Shown: positions 57,601 through 64,000 of the stretch, one piece after another
Numbering within the stretch: position 1 is the stretch's first letter
How the letters are laid out: every line of letters begins with the position of its first letter
NCBI RefSeq assembly: GCF_004362245.1
Contig: NZ_SNWM01000001.1
Location: 434,001 to 498,000, forward strand
Reading direction: 5' to 3'
From: Pedobacter duraquae
Lineage (GTDB): Bacteria; Bacteroidota; Bacteroidia; Sphingobacteriales; Sphingobacteriaceae
DNA: 64,000 bases
The notes under the pieces: generated by a model
Databases searched by the model: none
What the model saw: the letters and a program-made list of their open reading frames with translations, nothing else
What the model was told of the DNA's origin: nothing
Made by a program: the position numbers and the translations under genes

Positions 57601-59009
57601 AACCAGTAATCGCTGCCGCAGGACCGACAACATTTGCAAATGGTGGAAGTGTAGTACTTTCTGCAAATACGGGATCAGATTTTACATACGTATGGTATAA
57701 GGATGGGACTGAAATAAGCGGCCAAACACAAGCATCCTTAACTGTAACACAATCCGGATCTTATCAGGCCAGCATTGTAGCTCCAGGGCTTAAAGTTCCA
57801 TCTAACAAAATTAGTGTTGTGGTAATTCCCCTCCCAGTGATTACCAGCTTCACACCACAGTTCACTACTGTTGGATCAACGGTCACCATAAACGGGGCTT
57901 ATTTAAATGGAGCTTCACAGGTTAAGCTTGGCGTAACAGATGCCGTATCTTTCAAGGTTGAAGGGCCAGAAACAATAACTGCCATCACGTCAACACCTGG
58001 TACTGGCGCTATATCCGTAACCACCCCTGGCGGAACTGCTTCACTGGCAGGACTGACCGTGCTTCCACAACCTGTAATCACTGCCAGCGGATCTACTAAA
58101 TTCGGAACAGGCGGCAGCGTCTTGCTTTCAACAAATACGGGATCAGATTTTACATACGCTTGGTATAAGGATGGGACTGAAATAAGTGGCCAGACACAGG
58201 CATCCATAACGGTAACACAATCCGGATCTTATCAGGCTAGCATTGTAGTACCAGGGCTTAAAGTACCATCAAACGAAATACCTGTTACGGTAATATTTGG
58301 TCTCCCAGCAAACAACTTCAAACTTCAAATTGGCGCTGCGGCATGCAAAGGTAGTGCTAACGGCGCATTAAAAATTACTGCCGTAACTGCAGGTAATTAT
58401 ACAGCGGCAATTGAAGGTAGCCAAAGAAGTTCCGCATTAACATTTTCTGATGTGCTTAGCGTCAGTGATCTTGCTGCTGGCACGTATTCCGTATGCATTA
58501 CGGTTGCCGGACAGCCAGATTACAAGCAATGTTTTGATGTGGTAATTGAAGAACCCAAAGACCTTCAATTGTACTCATCAATAAGTAACGACAATCAACA
58601 GGTCAAGTTGAGTTTATCAGGTGCCAGTCACTACTTTATTAATTTAAATGGCAAGATCTATGAGACTACACAACAGGAAGTAACACTGCCACTTCAAACT
58701 GGAAAGAATGAAATTACGCTTTCTTCAGACAAAATTTGTCAGGGACCAGTTACAAAAACGGTACAGGTATTCACCAAACTTATAGCCTTTCCAAACCCAT
58801 TTGAAAATAACATTAGCGTGTCTACAGGTGATACAGTTCCAGTGCTCATTGAAATACGTGACTTAAACGGAAAGCTGGTGTACACTGGAAAACACCGTAA
58901 TGAATCAGGCATCATACAACTTGCCTTATCAGATTTGAACAGTGGTATCTATAGCCTGAAAATAACGGGACAGAAGACCGAGTCTTATCTTAAAATAATT
59001 AAAAAATGA
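51684..59009 (+). CDS. Giant secreted IPT/TIG-repeat protein with T9SS sorting domain
   Basis: A 2441-residue secreted protein. A signal peptide (1-21, ending SPSFGQ) is followed by NHL-type propeller repeats (about 65-340), an Ig-like He_PIG segment (about 345-395), thirteen IPT/TIG domains (about 400-1434), a VCBS/FG-GAP block with seven DxDGDGxxD-like calcium motifs (about 1436-1809), two more TIG domains, then TIG and Ig-like modules alternating to about 2205, a SprB-like beta segment, and a type IX C-terminal sorting domain (about 2368-2441, FPNPFENNISV to SLKITGQKTESYLKIIKK). The ATG at 51684 is used because the 12 upstream residues precede the signal peptide. Likely a cell-surface adhesin or binding protein. 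Confidence 0.9.
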   Translation: MKFSSLLCALLCFAVSPSFGQLQLPNISVSTPQIFTQGTAITPIQIQNSGGSVPQELYSYTKAFPVSNYTPGYYGGTNFKLLTTAPSGIMYFTENNQRIFSIDLQGNVKLLTGTTFGNLDGDAKTAKFKSIVGIAVSKNGDLYVTDYDFGDGDNSRIRKVTPNGVVTTIASSLGSPGPIVMDSNDVMYFIEKGKLQKMTTTGVKTQIPGSWSIDQVSSMSIDSKGNIFIADNRITGKVFKVKPDGTSTIFAGAGTPGDIFFQASIYITLDKNDNLYLSSGALIYIYSPDGKGKILSGTTGKSDMEGPGAIAGWSYPSYLTVNPNGDIYVVDYFHIKVIKTVGYDIRPALPAGLSLSNSGLISGTPTVISEAKDYVVTAANATGLAETILRIGVNIPPTPPTIADFTPKAAAKYETVTVTGTNLSGITEVKIGNTAVPFTLITSESLTIQIPVGLASGNLSLSNPHGTATAGSLSVITEPTITALSAANGYPGDKVTVTGTQFSTTLSVRIGNTEAQFTVKSDTELEATVPTYNSGSGISVINSTGFTTSPNFKAFQQPLIQAITQQGKTGSTVTIDGNNFLNTTSVRIGGKAATSFTIVNETRITAVVAPASIGTTIEVTTPAGTAIQYGFTFIPLPVITSFTPVTAGLNFRSVIITGENLANATEVYFGGVRCYQYTSYGFQIQAQVSSGASGDVVVVTPGGTATLPGFTFIPFPSISSFTPTTAAVGDEVTITGDNLSTTTAVYFGDVLASSFTTISNTTVKAVVPESGSDNLSVSTIGGKVYGIGFTHKAPVVGIFTPASANTGSTVLINGIRFTGATGVAFGGVPATAFTVLSDNQISATVGDGQSGSILVKTALGSGVKSGFSHSGPLVTSFTTNAGTDGTVMISGQNFTNATAVTFGGTPAKSFNVVSPVSIAAIVAGGTSGAVAVTTPLGTSQRTGFTFVSPPTIASFSPTSQNYGGQIVITGTNFIGVNSVKIAGLPASFFASTANSITAYIPINLPGSGNIEVNTVAGTAVKTGFIYDGLTVTDFSPKSAKAGDIVTITGTNFTDIRSVELAGIQSASFTVVSPTTITAVMADGGGYTTGLSYVSVRTSRDTRSLQGFTYIPPPIINAFSPLAAWNGNTMVINGLNLTGATAVTVGGVPVKSFTVVSSFEIRAELENQESGVVTVVTPNGTGTKSGLTWLRQPVISAFSPTTAIEGDTLSIKYSDVFVVSEIKVGGVTVPIVQYGTSTSQVLKVKLGEVKSGAVTLTAINGTAELAGFTFIPKPVITAYKWNGAPGTSTVTITGQNFNNITSVKFDDEPATAFTVVSPTVITATPLSRKSGLIAVTSTAGTGIFSGFLYDTPPSITTITPRSGPPETLITISGNNFNVDISKNLVYFGSLKATVKSASATTLTAIVPAGGSFLPISVINTDTHLTGISPIKFRITSAAFNADLSQQFAKKVDFNVDGQLGLIKTADVDGDGQNDIIVTTSNQLLVYRSKGPGLISDENYFEKVVVQDRAVNCFAAGDLTGDGKIDFCFNNSSGVLILQNTSTPGKISFTNHFVDNVNSGPFENIDIIDLDKDGKADLVNLNTTAIYRNTSDLTTNTLSFAPSTNLAIGRSSGQPPIAFSDFSGDGKPDAVNIESDYKQFVARNLSTPGTFSFLSNANLDLGYTRVENTVIEDFDADDKLDILINIPPFYIGGASILYNNSLYDNANNISFKFGAYLITQSLVKFPSIIDLNGDGTPDLLYANSKAALAYLNKPTEYGPNWITSGELASIPLDYPGAFMQINKLLAADVNGDGKPDLLVAGENQSKFSIYHNGFNITPTITSFSPANAAKGDVVTISGTNFSKTSSVLFGTQPAASFEVISPTEIKAMVGEGESGLITVTTTGGVATKDGFTFIPAPVITDFNPKFALSGATIVIKGTNLNGTTSVKFGSVNVKSFTIDDAQTITAVVNGTGSAGITVVTAGGTSFLNGLTLLPEPVIAAAGPTTFANGGSVVLSANTGSDFTYVWYKDGTEISGQTQASLTVTQSGSYQASIVAPGLKVPSNKISVVVIPLPVITSFTPQFTTVGSTVTINGAYLNGASQVKLGVTDAVSFKVEGPETITAITSTPGTGAISVTTPGGTASLAGLTVLPQPVITASGSTKFGTGGSVLLSTNTGSDFTYAWYKDGTEISGQTQASITVTQSGSYQASIVVPGLKVPSNEIPVTVIFGLPANNFKLQIGAAACKGSANGALKITAVTAGNYTAAIEGSQRSSALTFSDVLSVSDLAAGTYSVCITVAGQPDYKQCFDVVIEEPKDLQLYSSISNDNQQVKLSLSGASHYFINLNGKIYETTQQEVTLPLQTGKNEITLSSDKICQGPVTKTVQVFTKLIAFPNPFENNISVSTGDTVPVLIEIRDLNGKLVYTGKHRNESGIIQLALSDLNSGIYSLKITGQKTESYLKIIKK
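57664..57811 (+). repeat. Ig-like module copy 1 (direct repeat)
   Basis: Shares 135 of 148 bases (hand count, about 91 per cent) with 58132-58279, 468 bases downstream, inside the giant gene. It encodes the YKDGTEISGQTQASLTVTQS region of an Ig-like domain. Confidence 0.9.
58132..58279 (+). repeat. Ig-like module copy 2 (direct repeat)
   Basis: Partner of the 57664 copy. The TIG domain between the two copies is clearly less similar to its own partner, so the Ig portion has been duplicated or homogenised more recently than its surroundings. Confidence 0.9.
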
Positions 59010-59716
59010 AAAAGCAATTAGCATCTATTTTTATAGCCACGTTATTGATAGCCTGTGGAAAAGGAAATGAAGGAACACCGGAGCCCGTAGTTCCACCACC
59101 GGTGGTAGTTACTCCGGTTCCTGGCAAATCTTCATTATCTTTTCCAGCACAAAATGACGTGTGCACAAGCGGTACTGTGGTATCCGAAACTGAAAGTAAA
59201 ATTGTATTCAAATGGGCTGTCGCTGAAAACACAACGAGCTATGAGCTCACGCTCAAAAATCTGCTTACAAATGAGTCCGTAACAAAAGTCGCAACTGCCG
59301 TTGAACTTGAAGTGACCCTGGCTAGAAATACCCCGTACTCCTGGTTTATAACCTCCAAATCGAATACTGAAAGCACGAAAAGCGACGTATGGAAATTCTA
59401 CAATGCAGGTCCCGGAGCGATTACGTATGCGCCCTTTCCTGCAGAAATTATATCTCCTGTAATGGCAGAGACTGTTACCGCAACCTCAGGCAAAGTGAGA
59501 CTAGAATGGAGAGGCAGTGATGTAGAGGGCGACATCGTCGGTTACGATGTGTACGTCGGAACAACCAGCCCTGTTCTAGTAAAAGCAAATGAAACAAATT
59601 CCTTCCTGGCCGACTTATCAGTTGTCCCTGGAACCGCTTATGTATGGAAAGTCGTGACAAAAGACAGCAAGGGAAATAAATCCGATTCGGGCGTATATCA
59701 GTTTACTGTGAAGTAG
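59006..59716 (+). CDS. Lipoprotein with two fibronectin-III-like domains
   Basis: A 236-residue lipoprotein: signal peptide with lipobox LIAC (Cys17), a Pro/Val-rich linker (PEPVVPPPVVVTPVPG), and two beta-sandwich domains resembling fibronectin type III (about 45-133 and 140-236; YSWFITSKSN and YVWKVVTKDSKGNKSDSGVYQF). Its ATG overlaps the stop of the giant gene by four bases, so it is translated with it. It could anchor or accompany that protein at the outer membrane. Confidence 0.8.
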   Translation: MKKQLASIFIATLLIACGKGNEGTPEPVVPPPVVVTPVPGKSSLSFPAQNDVCTSGTVVSETESKIVFKWAVAENTTSYELTLKNLLTNESVTKVATAVELEVTLARNTPYSWFITSKSNTESTKSDVWKFYNAGPGAITYAPFPAEIISPVMAETVTATSGKVRLEWRGSDVEGDIVGYDVYVGTTSPVLVKANETNSFLADLSVVPGTAYVWKVVTKDSKGNKSDSGVYQFTVK

Positions 59717-59862
59717 TGTAAAGCATTTTTTTAAAAATCTTTACCATTAGCCGTTCATTATCGTTAGAATCGACCCCCACAACAAACAAAAATTGAACTT
59801 CACAGCAAAACAAATACTTTTTCAATTGACGAATTTTGAATCATAAATTTAATCTACATCAG

Positions 59863-60819
59863 ATGAACAATCAAAAAGTATTAGTTACCGGCGGCACCGG
59901 ATTTGTAGGCATACACACTATCTTGCAATTATTAGAAAAAGGCTACGAAGTAAACACTACACTCAGATCTTTAACCAAAAAAGAAACAATCACTGCTGCA
60001 CTTACAGCAGGTGGCATTACCGATTTCACTAAGCTCTCCTTCTTTGAAGCGGAACTTACTGCCGACAAAGGTTGGGAGGAAGCGGTTAAAGATTGCGACT
60101 ATGTGCTGCACATCGCATCGCCATTCCCGGCAACACAACCTACAAATGAGGATGATCTGATCATCCCCGCTCGTGATGGTGCTTTGCGCGTTTTAAAAGC
60201 AGCAAAAAATGCAGGCGTAAAAAGAGTGGTGTTAACCTCCTCCTTTGCAGCAGTCGGTTACAGTAGAAATATAGATGGACACGTTTTTACAGAAGAGGAC
60301 TGGTCCGATGTCAATACACCCCTTCCAGCCTACATCAAATCAAAAACCGTTGCAGAAAAAGCAGCCTGGGATTATGTTGCCAATGAAGGTAAAGGTTTAA
60401 AATTAACCGTGATCAATCCTGTCGGAATTTTCGGACCATCACTAGGCGGCATCACATCTGCTTCATTAGACATTGCGATCACTGGAATCTTAAACGGAAC
60501 TACAAATCAAAGTGGCGAATTCACAATGGGCGTGGTAGATGTACGCGATGTAGCCGATCTCCACATCAAAGCAATGACCGACCCAGCAGCAGCTGGCGAA
60601 CGATTTTTGGCCAATGCTGATGGTGTAATGAGCTTTTACGATGTCGCTGAACTGATTAGAAAAGAACGTCCCGATATTTCACAAAACATTGCCCATATGC
60701 AACCTACTCCAGCTACATTTTACAAGCAAATGTCTAACCTCAAAGCCAGAACGCTATTACACTGGCAACCCAGAAGTAAAGAAGAAGCGAAATTAGCAAG
60801 TGTTGATAGTTTACAGTAA
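59863..60819 (+). CDS. NAD-dependent epimerase/aldehyde reductase (extended SDR)
   Basis: A 318-residue extended short-chain dehydrogenase resembling dihydroflavonol reductase and aldehyde reductases. The N-terminal VTGGTGFVGIHTILQLLEKG holds the nucleotide motif TGxxGxxG, with the active-site Tyr-x3-Lys in PLPAYIKSKTVAE near residue 160 and VLTSSFAAVGY before it. Substrate unknown. The ATG at 59863 is taken over the TTG at 59836. It is followed after 42 bases by an AraC gene, its likely regulator. Confidence 0.88.
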   Translation: MNNQKVLVTGGTGFVGIHTILQLLEKGYEVNTTLRSLTKKETITAALTAGGITDFTKLSFFEAELTADKGWEEAVKDCDYVLHIASPFPATQPTNEDDLIIPARDGALRVLKAAKNAGVKRVVLTSSFAAVGYSRNIDGHVFTEEDWSDVNTPLPAYIKSKTVAEKAAWDYVANEGKGLKLTVINPVGIFGPSLGGITSASLDIAITGILNGTTNQSGEFTMGVVDVRDVADLHIKAMTDPAAAGERFLANADGVMSFYDVAELIRKERPDISQNIAHMQPTPATFYKQMSNLKARTLLHWQPRSKEEAKLASVDSLQ

Positions 60820-60861
60820 ATTGGTTTCCTTATCTTTACTAAAAACTTAGCTTAAAGAAGA

Positions 60862-61650
60862 TTGAAAGTTAACAATATACAGTCCTGCCACTTAGGCCCC
60901 GCAATTTCCCCTGAACTACTCATTCAGGAACATTACTTTTTGTATCTGCTTAAAGGGTCTATGAAGGGTTACGATGGAAATAAACACTACGAACTACAGC
61001 CTGGGGATTATTGCTTAGCGCGGAAAAACCACTTGGTACGCTATACAAAGTTTAAGGACAACGGTGACTTCGAAAAAATAATCATCACGTTTGATGAAGC
61101 TTTTTTAAAGCAGTTTCTAGAAAGGCATCCCTACCATGCCGAAGCATCTAAAGATCAGGATGCCTTTCTATTAATTCCGGAAAATACATTCATCAAGAAC
61201 TACATTCAGTCGCTTGCGCCATATTATACTGGCGACTTGCAATTGGATGAAACCTTTGCCAATATCAAAAGAGAGGAATTATTACTGATTTTGCTAAAGT
61301 CTCAACCAGACCTGGCCAATATCTTCTTCAATTTTGGCATCACCCATAAAATGGATCTCGAAGTTTACATGAACCGCAATTTCCGGTTCAACGTAAGCCT
61401 GGAACGTTTTGCCTATTTAACCGGCAGAAGCTTATCTTCTTTCAAAAGAGATTTCATGAAAACCTTTGGCACTACACCAGGCGAATGGCTCAAGAAAAAA
61501 AGACTGGATGAGGCCTATTTCCAAATTTCCAGGCAGCATCTAAAACCTAGTGAAGTATACCTGGAAGTTGGTTTTGAGGATTTATCGCACTTCTCATTCG
61601 CTTTTAAGAAAGAGTTTGGAAAAAGTCCAAGTGAAGTGACGCACGTTTAG
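60862..61650 (+). CDS. AraC family transcriptional regulator
   Basis: A 262-residue cytoplasmic regulator with an N-terminal cupin-like sensing domain (about 1-140; MKGYDGNKHYELQPGDYCLARKNHLVRYTKF) and a C-terminal AraC domain (about 170-262; NRNFRFNVSLERFAYLTGRSLSSFKRDFMKTFGTTPGEWLKKKRLDEA and EVYLEVGFEDLSHFSFAFKKEFGKSPSEV). The start is TTG at 60862 after an AAGAAG ribosome site; the first in-frame ATG would remove part of the sensing domain. It follows the reductase gene closely. Confidence 0.88.
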   Translation: MKVNNIQSCHLGPAISPELLIQEHYFLYLLKGSMKGYDGNKHYELQPGDYCLARKNHLVRYTKFKDNGDFEKIIITFDEAFLKQFLERHPYHAEASKDQDAFLLIPENTFIKNYIQSLAPYYTGDLQLDETFANIKREELLLILLKSQPDLANIFFNFGITHKMDLEVYMNRNFRFNVSLERFAYLTGRSLSSFKRDFMKTFGTTPGEWLKKKRLDEAYFQISRQHLKPSEVYLEVGFEDLSHFSFAFKKEFGKSPSEVTHV

Positions 61651-61667
61651 TTGGTTACGACCATCGC

Positions 61668-62024
61668 CTACACCGCGGGCTCCAGATAGGCATATAAATG
61701 CGCTACCTTTCCACTTTCAAAAAGGAAAAAGTCCATACTATTCAGCAAACCACCACTCGTTTGAATGTTGCCATAAAATCTTGCGCTGTTCTGAAGTGGC
61801 TCAATAGGCTTGGCCGCGGCAAAATGATAAGCAGGATCCTCAGCAATAAGCTTTCCTATAAAATCAGAAACAGCGTTCAAGCCTTCAAAAATAAAGTCTT
61901 TATCGTACATCCTGATCTCATCTTTGTAGATCTTTTTGAGTAGTTCAATCCGCTTCGCTGAATCTTTTTCATTCCATGCGTTTACATGGGTCTGCTGCAG
62001 TTCTGTAAAAAATGTGCTGTCCAT
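61668..62024 (-). CDS. NTF2/SnoaL-like small protein
   Basis: A 118-residue cone-fold protein of the nuclear transport factor 2-like superfamily (MDSTFFTELQQTHVNAWNEKDSAKRIELLKKIYKDEIRMYDKD; FFLFESGKVAHLYAYLEP). Members range from isomerases to ligand-binding proteins, and no catalytic set can be assigned here. It converges on the AraC gene. Confidence 0.8.
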   Translation of the reverse strand: MDSTFFTELQQTHVNAWNEKDSAKRIELLKKIYKDEIRMYDKDFIFEGLNAVSDFIGKLIAEDPAYHFAAAKPIEPLQNSARFYGNIQTSGGLLNSMDFFLFESGKVAHLYAYLEPAV

Positions 62025-62270
62025 ATTTCTTGTTTAACAAAAGCTTTAATTTAATGAATCTGGTGAAAACCAATTATAACAACGCTACCCAATTTCTAAT
62101 AGATTGATGGTTAGAATTAGAAATTCGGCGCTTTTAATTGACAGGCTATTTAAAATTACTTGTCGTTAAAAATATTAGTAGAAAACCTCGTTTTAGCTGT
62201 CATAATCAAGACTTCATTATTCATAATCTTTCAGGAAGTAGAAGATTTGAGGAAGCAATAACTATTTGCT

Positions 62271-63401
62271 CTAATTCAAGCTTTTAAGTTCAGCATTCAA
62301 TAATATGTCTAACTTTTCAGCAGAGATATTTCTAGCTACAATTTTACCGTTGGCGTCGAGCAAAAGATTTGACGGAATAGAAGGTATTAAGAATTTGGCT
62401 AAAACCTGCTTATATTCTCCTGCGAGTTGCGTCCATTTTAATTTATCTGTTTTAATAGCTTCCAACCACGCATTTCTATCCTGATCGAGCGAAACGCTGA
62501 TAAATTGAAATTTATTTTTACTATACTTGCTATACACTGAAGCAAGCAGTGGCATCTCTTGTCTACAGGGTACGCACCAGCTTGCCCAAAAATCAACCAA
62601 AGTATATTTTCCTTTTTTTAGTAGGCTATTTACGCTTAAGATCTTATTATTGCGATCATGAAAATTCGTTTCAGGGAATTTTCCTCCGGTAGAGAGACTA
62701 TCTATCCAGTATTCCGTCAGTCTTGCCCAGCTATCTTTCTTAAGCGAATCTGGTAATTGTTTAAAAGTGTCTTTTATGATGATCTCTGGAGCAGTTTGAA
62801 TAATCTCAAATAAAATTTTACTATTAATAAAAGAATATGGGTGTGTTTTAATCCATTCCACAGTATAACCTAATTGCGTATTCATCCCTTTTAGCTCGGA
62901 AGCTGCGAAAGCATTTTCCTTTTGTTTCAAGACTGCAGAATCAATTAATTTAGCACGACGGTAACTATCAAGTCTTGCTCGATCTCTCCTGTTATTTGTG
63001 AAATTACTATCAGCTCGAAGTTGGGTACGAAATGCATTCATGTCATCATACCCCTTATTTCCCTGGATAGTAACTATTTTGAGTGTACTGTCCTTAAGGA
63101 TAATATCTGCAATCCCGGGTCCCAAATCGAAATAAATCATATTTTCATTGTACTTCAAGAAATAAGTTTCCATTCCGGTCGCCTTCGCATCAAATGTAAA
63201 ATTCATGCGCTCAACCTGAGCGGTTCCAAGCAAGAATTCTTTCGTCTGGGCGTTCAAGATGCCTATTTTGATTTGTTTTACCCCGGGGTCATTCAGAAAT
63301 CTGCCACTGATTTTCAAAGGGGTTTGAGCTGACAAAGAATGACAAATAGATATAAGCAGGAACGGAAAAATTATAAAACTGTAGAACGATTTGCTAAGCA
63401 T
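62271..63401 (-). CDS. TlpA-like thiol-disulfide oxidoreductase with DUF4369 domain (second copy)
   Basis: A 376-residue exported protein with signal peptide (about 1-26, ending SLSAQ), DUF4369 domain (about 28-120) and C-terminal thioredoxin fold with active site WASWCVPC in place of the usual GPC. Overall layout matches the gene at 38566, but sequences differ widely, so they are separate lineages. The start at 63401 gives the signal peptide; the frame begins at 63437. It is a lone gene. Confidence 0.88.
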   Translation of the reverse strand: MLSKSFYSFIIFPFLLISICHSLSAQTPLKISGRFLNDPGVKQIKIGILNAQTKEFLLGTAQVERMNFTFDAKATGMETYFLKYNENMIYFDLGPGIADIILKDSTLKIVTIQGNKGYDDMNAFRTQLRADSNFTNNRRDRARLDSYRRAKLIDSAVLKQKENAFAASELKGMNTQLGYTVEWIKTHPYSFINSKILFEIIQTAPEIIIKDTFKQLPDSLKKDSWARLTEYWIDSLSTGGKFPETNFHDRNNKILSVNSLLKKGKYTLVDFWASWCVPCRQEMPLLASVYSKYSKNKFQFISVSLDQDRNAWLEAIKTDKLKWTQLAGEYKQVLAKFLIPSIPSNLLLDANGKIVARNISAEKLDILLNAELKSLN

Positions 63402-63840
63402 ATTTAACTTATTTATTTTGAGGCATTTGACTGGCAAGATTAAAGAGCATTACCGGAGAAACAAAAGAAGGTGCCACTTCAAGAATTGCATCACCATTAG
63501 CTTACTACTTCCATGTAATATCTTGATGGCAGACTTGTTTCCAAATACGTTGAGATATTACAAATCGGACCATACTTTGAATTAGCACAATCGACCACCT
63601 ATTTACAAAGCAATATATTCATATTAAAACCCAAAATCGCACTTTTTTTAGGGAATAATTCAAAAAATTGAATTTATTTCACATAAAGTTAAACGTATAC
63701 TTACAATAAACGAGTTAAGAATTAAATAACACATTTTCAGCTATGACATGAGTACTTTTCATCGTTCTTTAACAATCAAAAGTGATTAAAACGAAACATA
63801 AAATTTAGTTCCATTAATTTCGGATTTATATCTTTAAACA
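63402..63840. other. AT-rich intergenic region at the right end
   Basis: About 440 bases without a convincing gene between a minus-strand and a plus-strand gene. It is expected to contain divergent promoters, and TATATCTTTA close to 63830 is a weak -7 candidate for the last gene. A 64-codon frame at 63391-63585 looks random. Confidence 0.5.
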
Positions 63841-64000
63841 ATGAAACAATTTTATCTAATAGCATTGTTAATAACGATCTTTTGGTTTTCTGCGGTTAGT
63901 CAGGAAAAGATGATTGTTCATGAAGAGGATTGGACTGCTTATACTTATCAGGACGCTTCCAAAACAGTGTTATCTTTTAATAAACTACCCTCTAGCATAC
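63841..64000 (+). CDS. Secreted protein of unknown function, cut by window edge
   Basis: The ATG at 63841 opens 53 codons in this window before the edge. Residues 2-20 form a signal peptide (FYLIALLITIFWFSAVSQ), followed by the start of a mature domain (EKMIVHEEDWTAYTYQDASKT). Too little is present to name a family. Confidence 0.65.
   Translation, partial: MKQFYLIALLITIFWFSAVSQEKMIVHEEDWTAYTYQDASKTVLSFNKLPSSI

Overview
The window looks like chromosomal DNA from a Bacteroidota bacterium, most likely Sphingobacteriaceae and close to Pedobacter. The signs are: promoters of the TTTG / TAnnTTTG type; menaquinone made by the futalosine route (mqnE, mqnA); a type IX secretion C-terminal sorting domain on a giant surface protein; paired LytS/LytTR regulators; TlpA/DUF4369 thioredoxin lipoprotein-type enzymes; and a SAM riboswitch in front of metY-metX-hom. 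No phage, insertion sequence or CRISPR array was seen. The assignment is by inspection, not by database search.

Layout. 1-6.5 kb, minus strand: 5' part of mutS, then mqnE / histidine phosphatase / mqnA, preceded by a small carotenoid cluster (crtI, an unknown gene, crtZ) and a lipoprotein. 6.5-11.9 kb, plus strand: a trans-sulfuration PLP enzyme, then a SAM-regulated methionine operon (metY, metX, hom). Its leader carries both a riboswitch and a 47-codon reading frame ending in a Cys/Met codon run; this leader is the most interesting element of the window. 11.9-24.8 kb: an E2 acyltransferase, cinA and lptD on the minus strand; two amidases and an MCE protein on the plus strand; rnz, STAS, purC and phoH on the minus strand; a DUF62-type SAM-cleaving enzyme, a coiled-coil membrane protein and a 47-residue protein on the plus strand. 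24.8-30.2 kb, minus: serA, serC, rpe, pnp, rpsO. 30.3-36.6 kb, mostly plus: thioesterase, MATE pump, ddl (minus), PASTA protein, mltG, a second thioesterase, and a YihY-type membrane protein.

36.6-51.4 kb is more accessory: a LytS/LytTR pair, a TlpA-like protein, a four-gene ankyrin/TPR cluster, a flavin reductase-photolyase operon with a palindrome-rich upstream region, tRNA-Ser(UGA), an SDR-TetR operon with two visible operators, small unknown genes, a membrane AraC regulator, an orphan HigA-like antitoxin and a glycerophosphodiesterase. 51.7-59.7 kb is a single 2441-residue secreted protein (NHL propeller, about 16 IPT/TIG domains, FG-GAP block, two near-identical Ig-like modules, T9SS tail) overlapping a lipoprotein gene. 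59.8-64 kb: an NAD-dependent reductase with an AraC regulator, an NTF2-like protein, another TlpA-like protein and the start of a secreted protein cut by the window edge.

How the genes fit together: the sulfur block ties methionine synthesis to SAM level and possibly to Cys/Met-tRNA charging. Many of the housekeeping genes serve the envelope (lptD, amidases, MCE, ddl, PASTA, mltG). Several starts given here are shortened from the longest open frame because promoters or family alignments point to an internal start; TTG starts appear to be used by mutS, mqnA, lptD, phoH and the second AraC gene.
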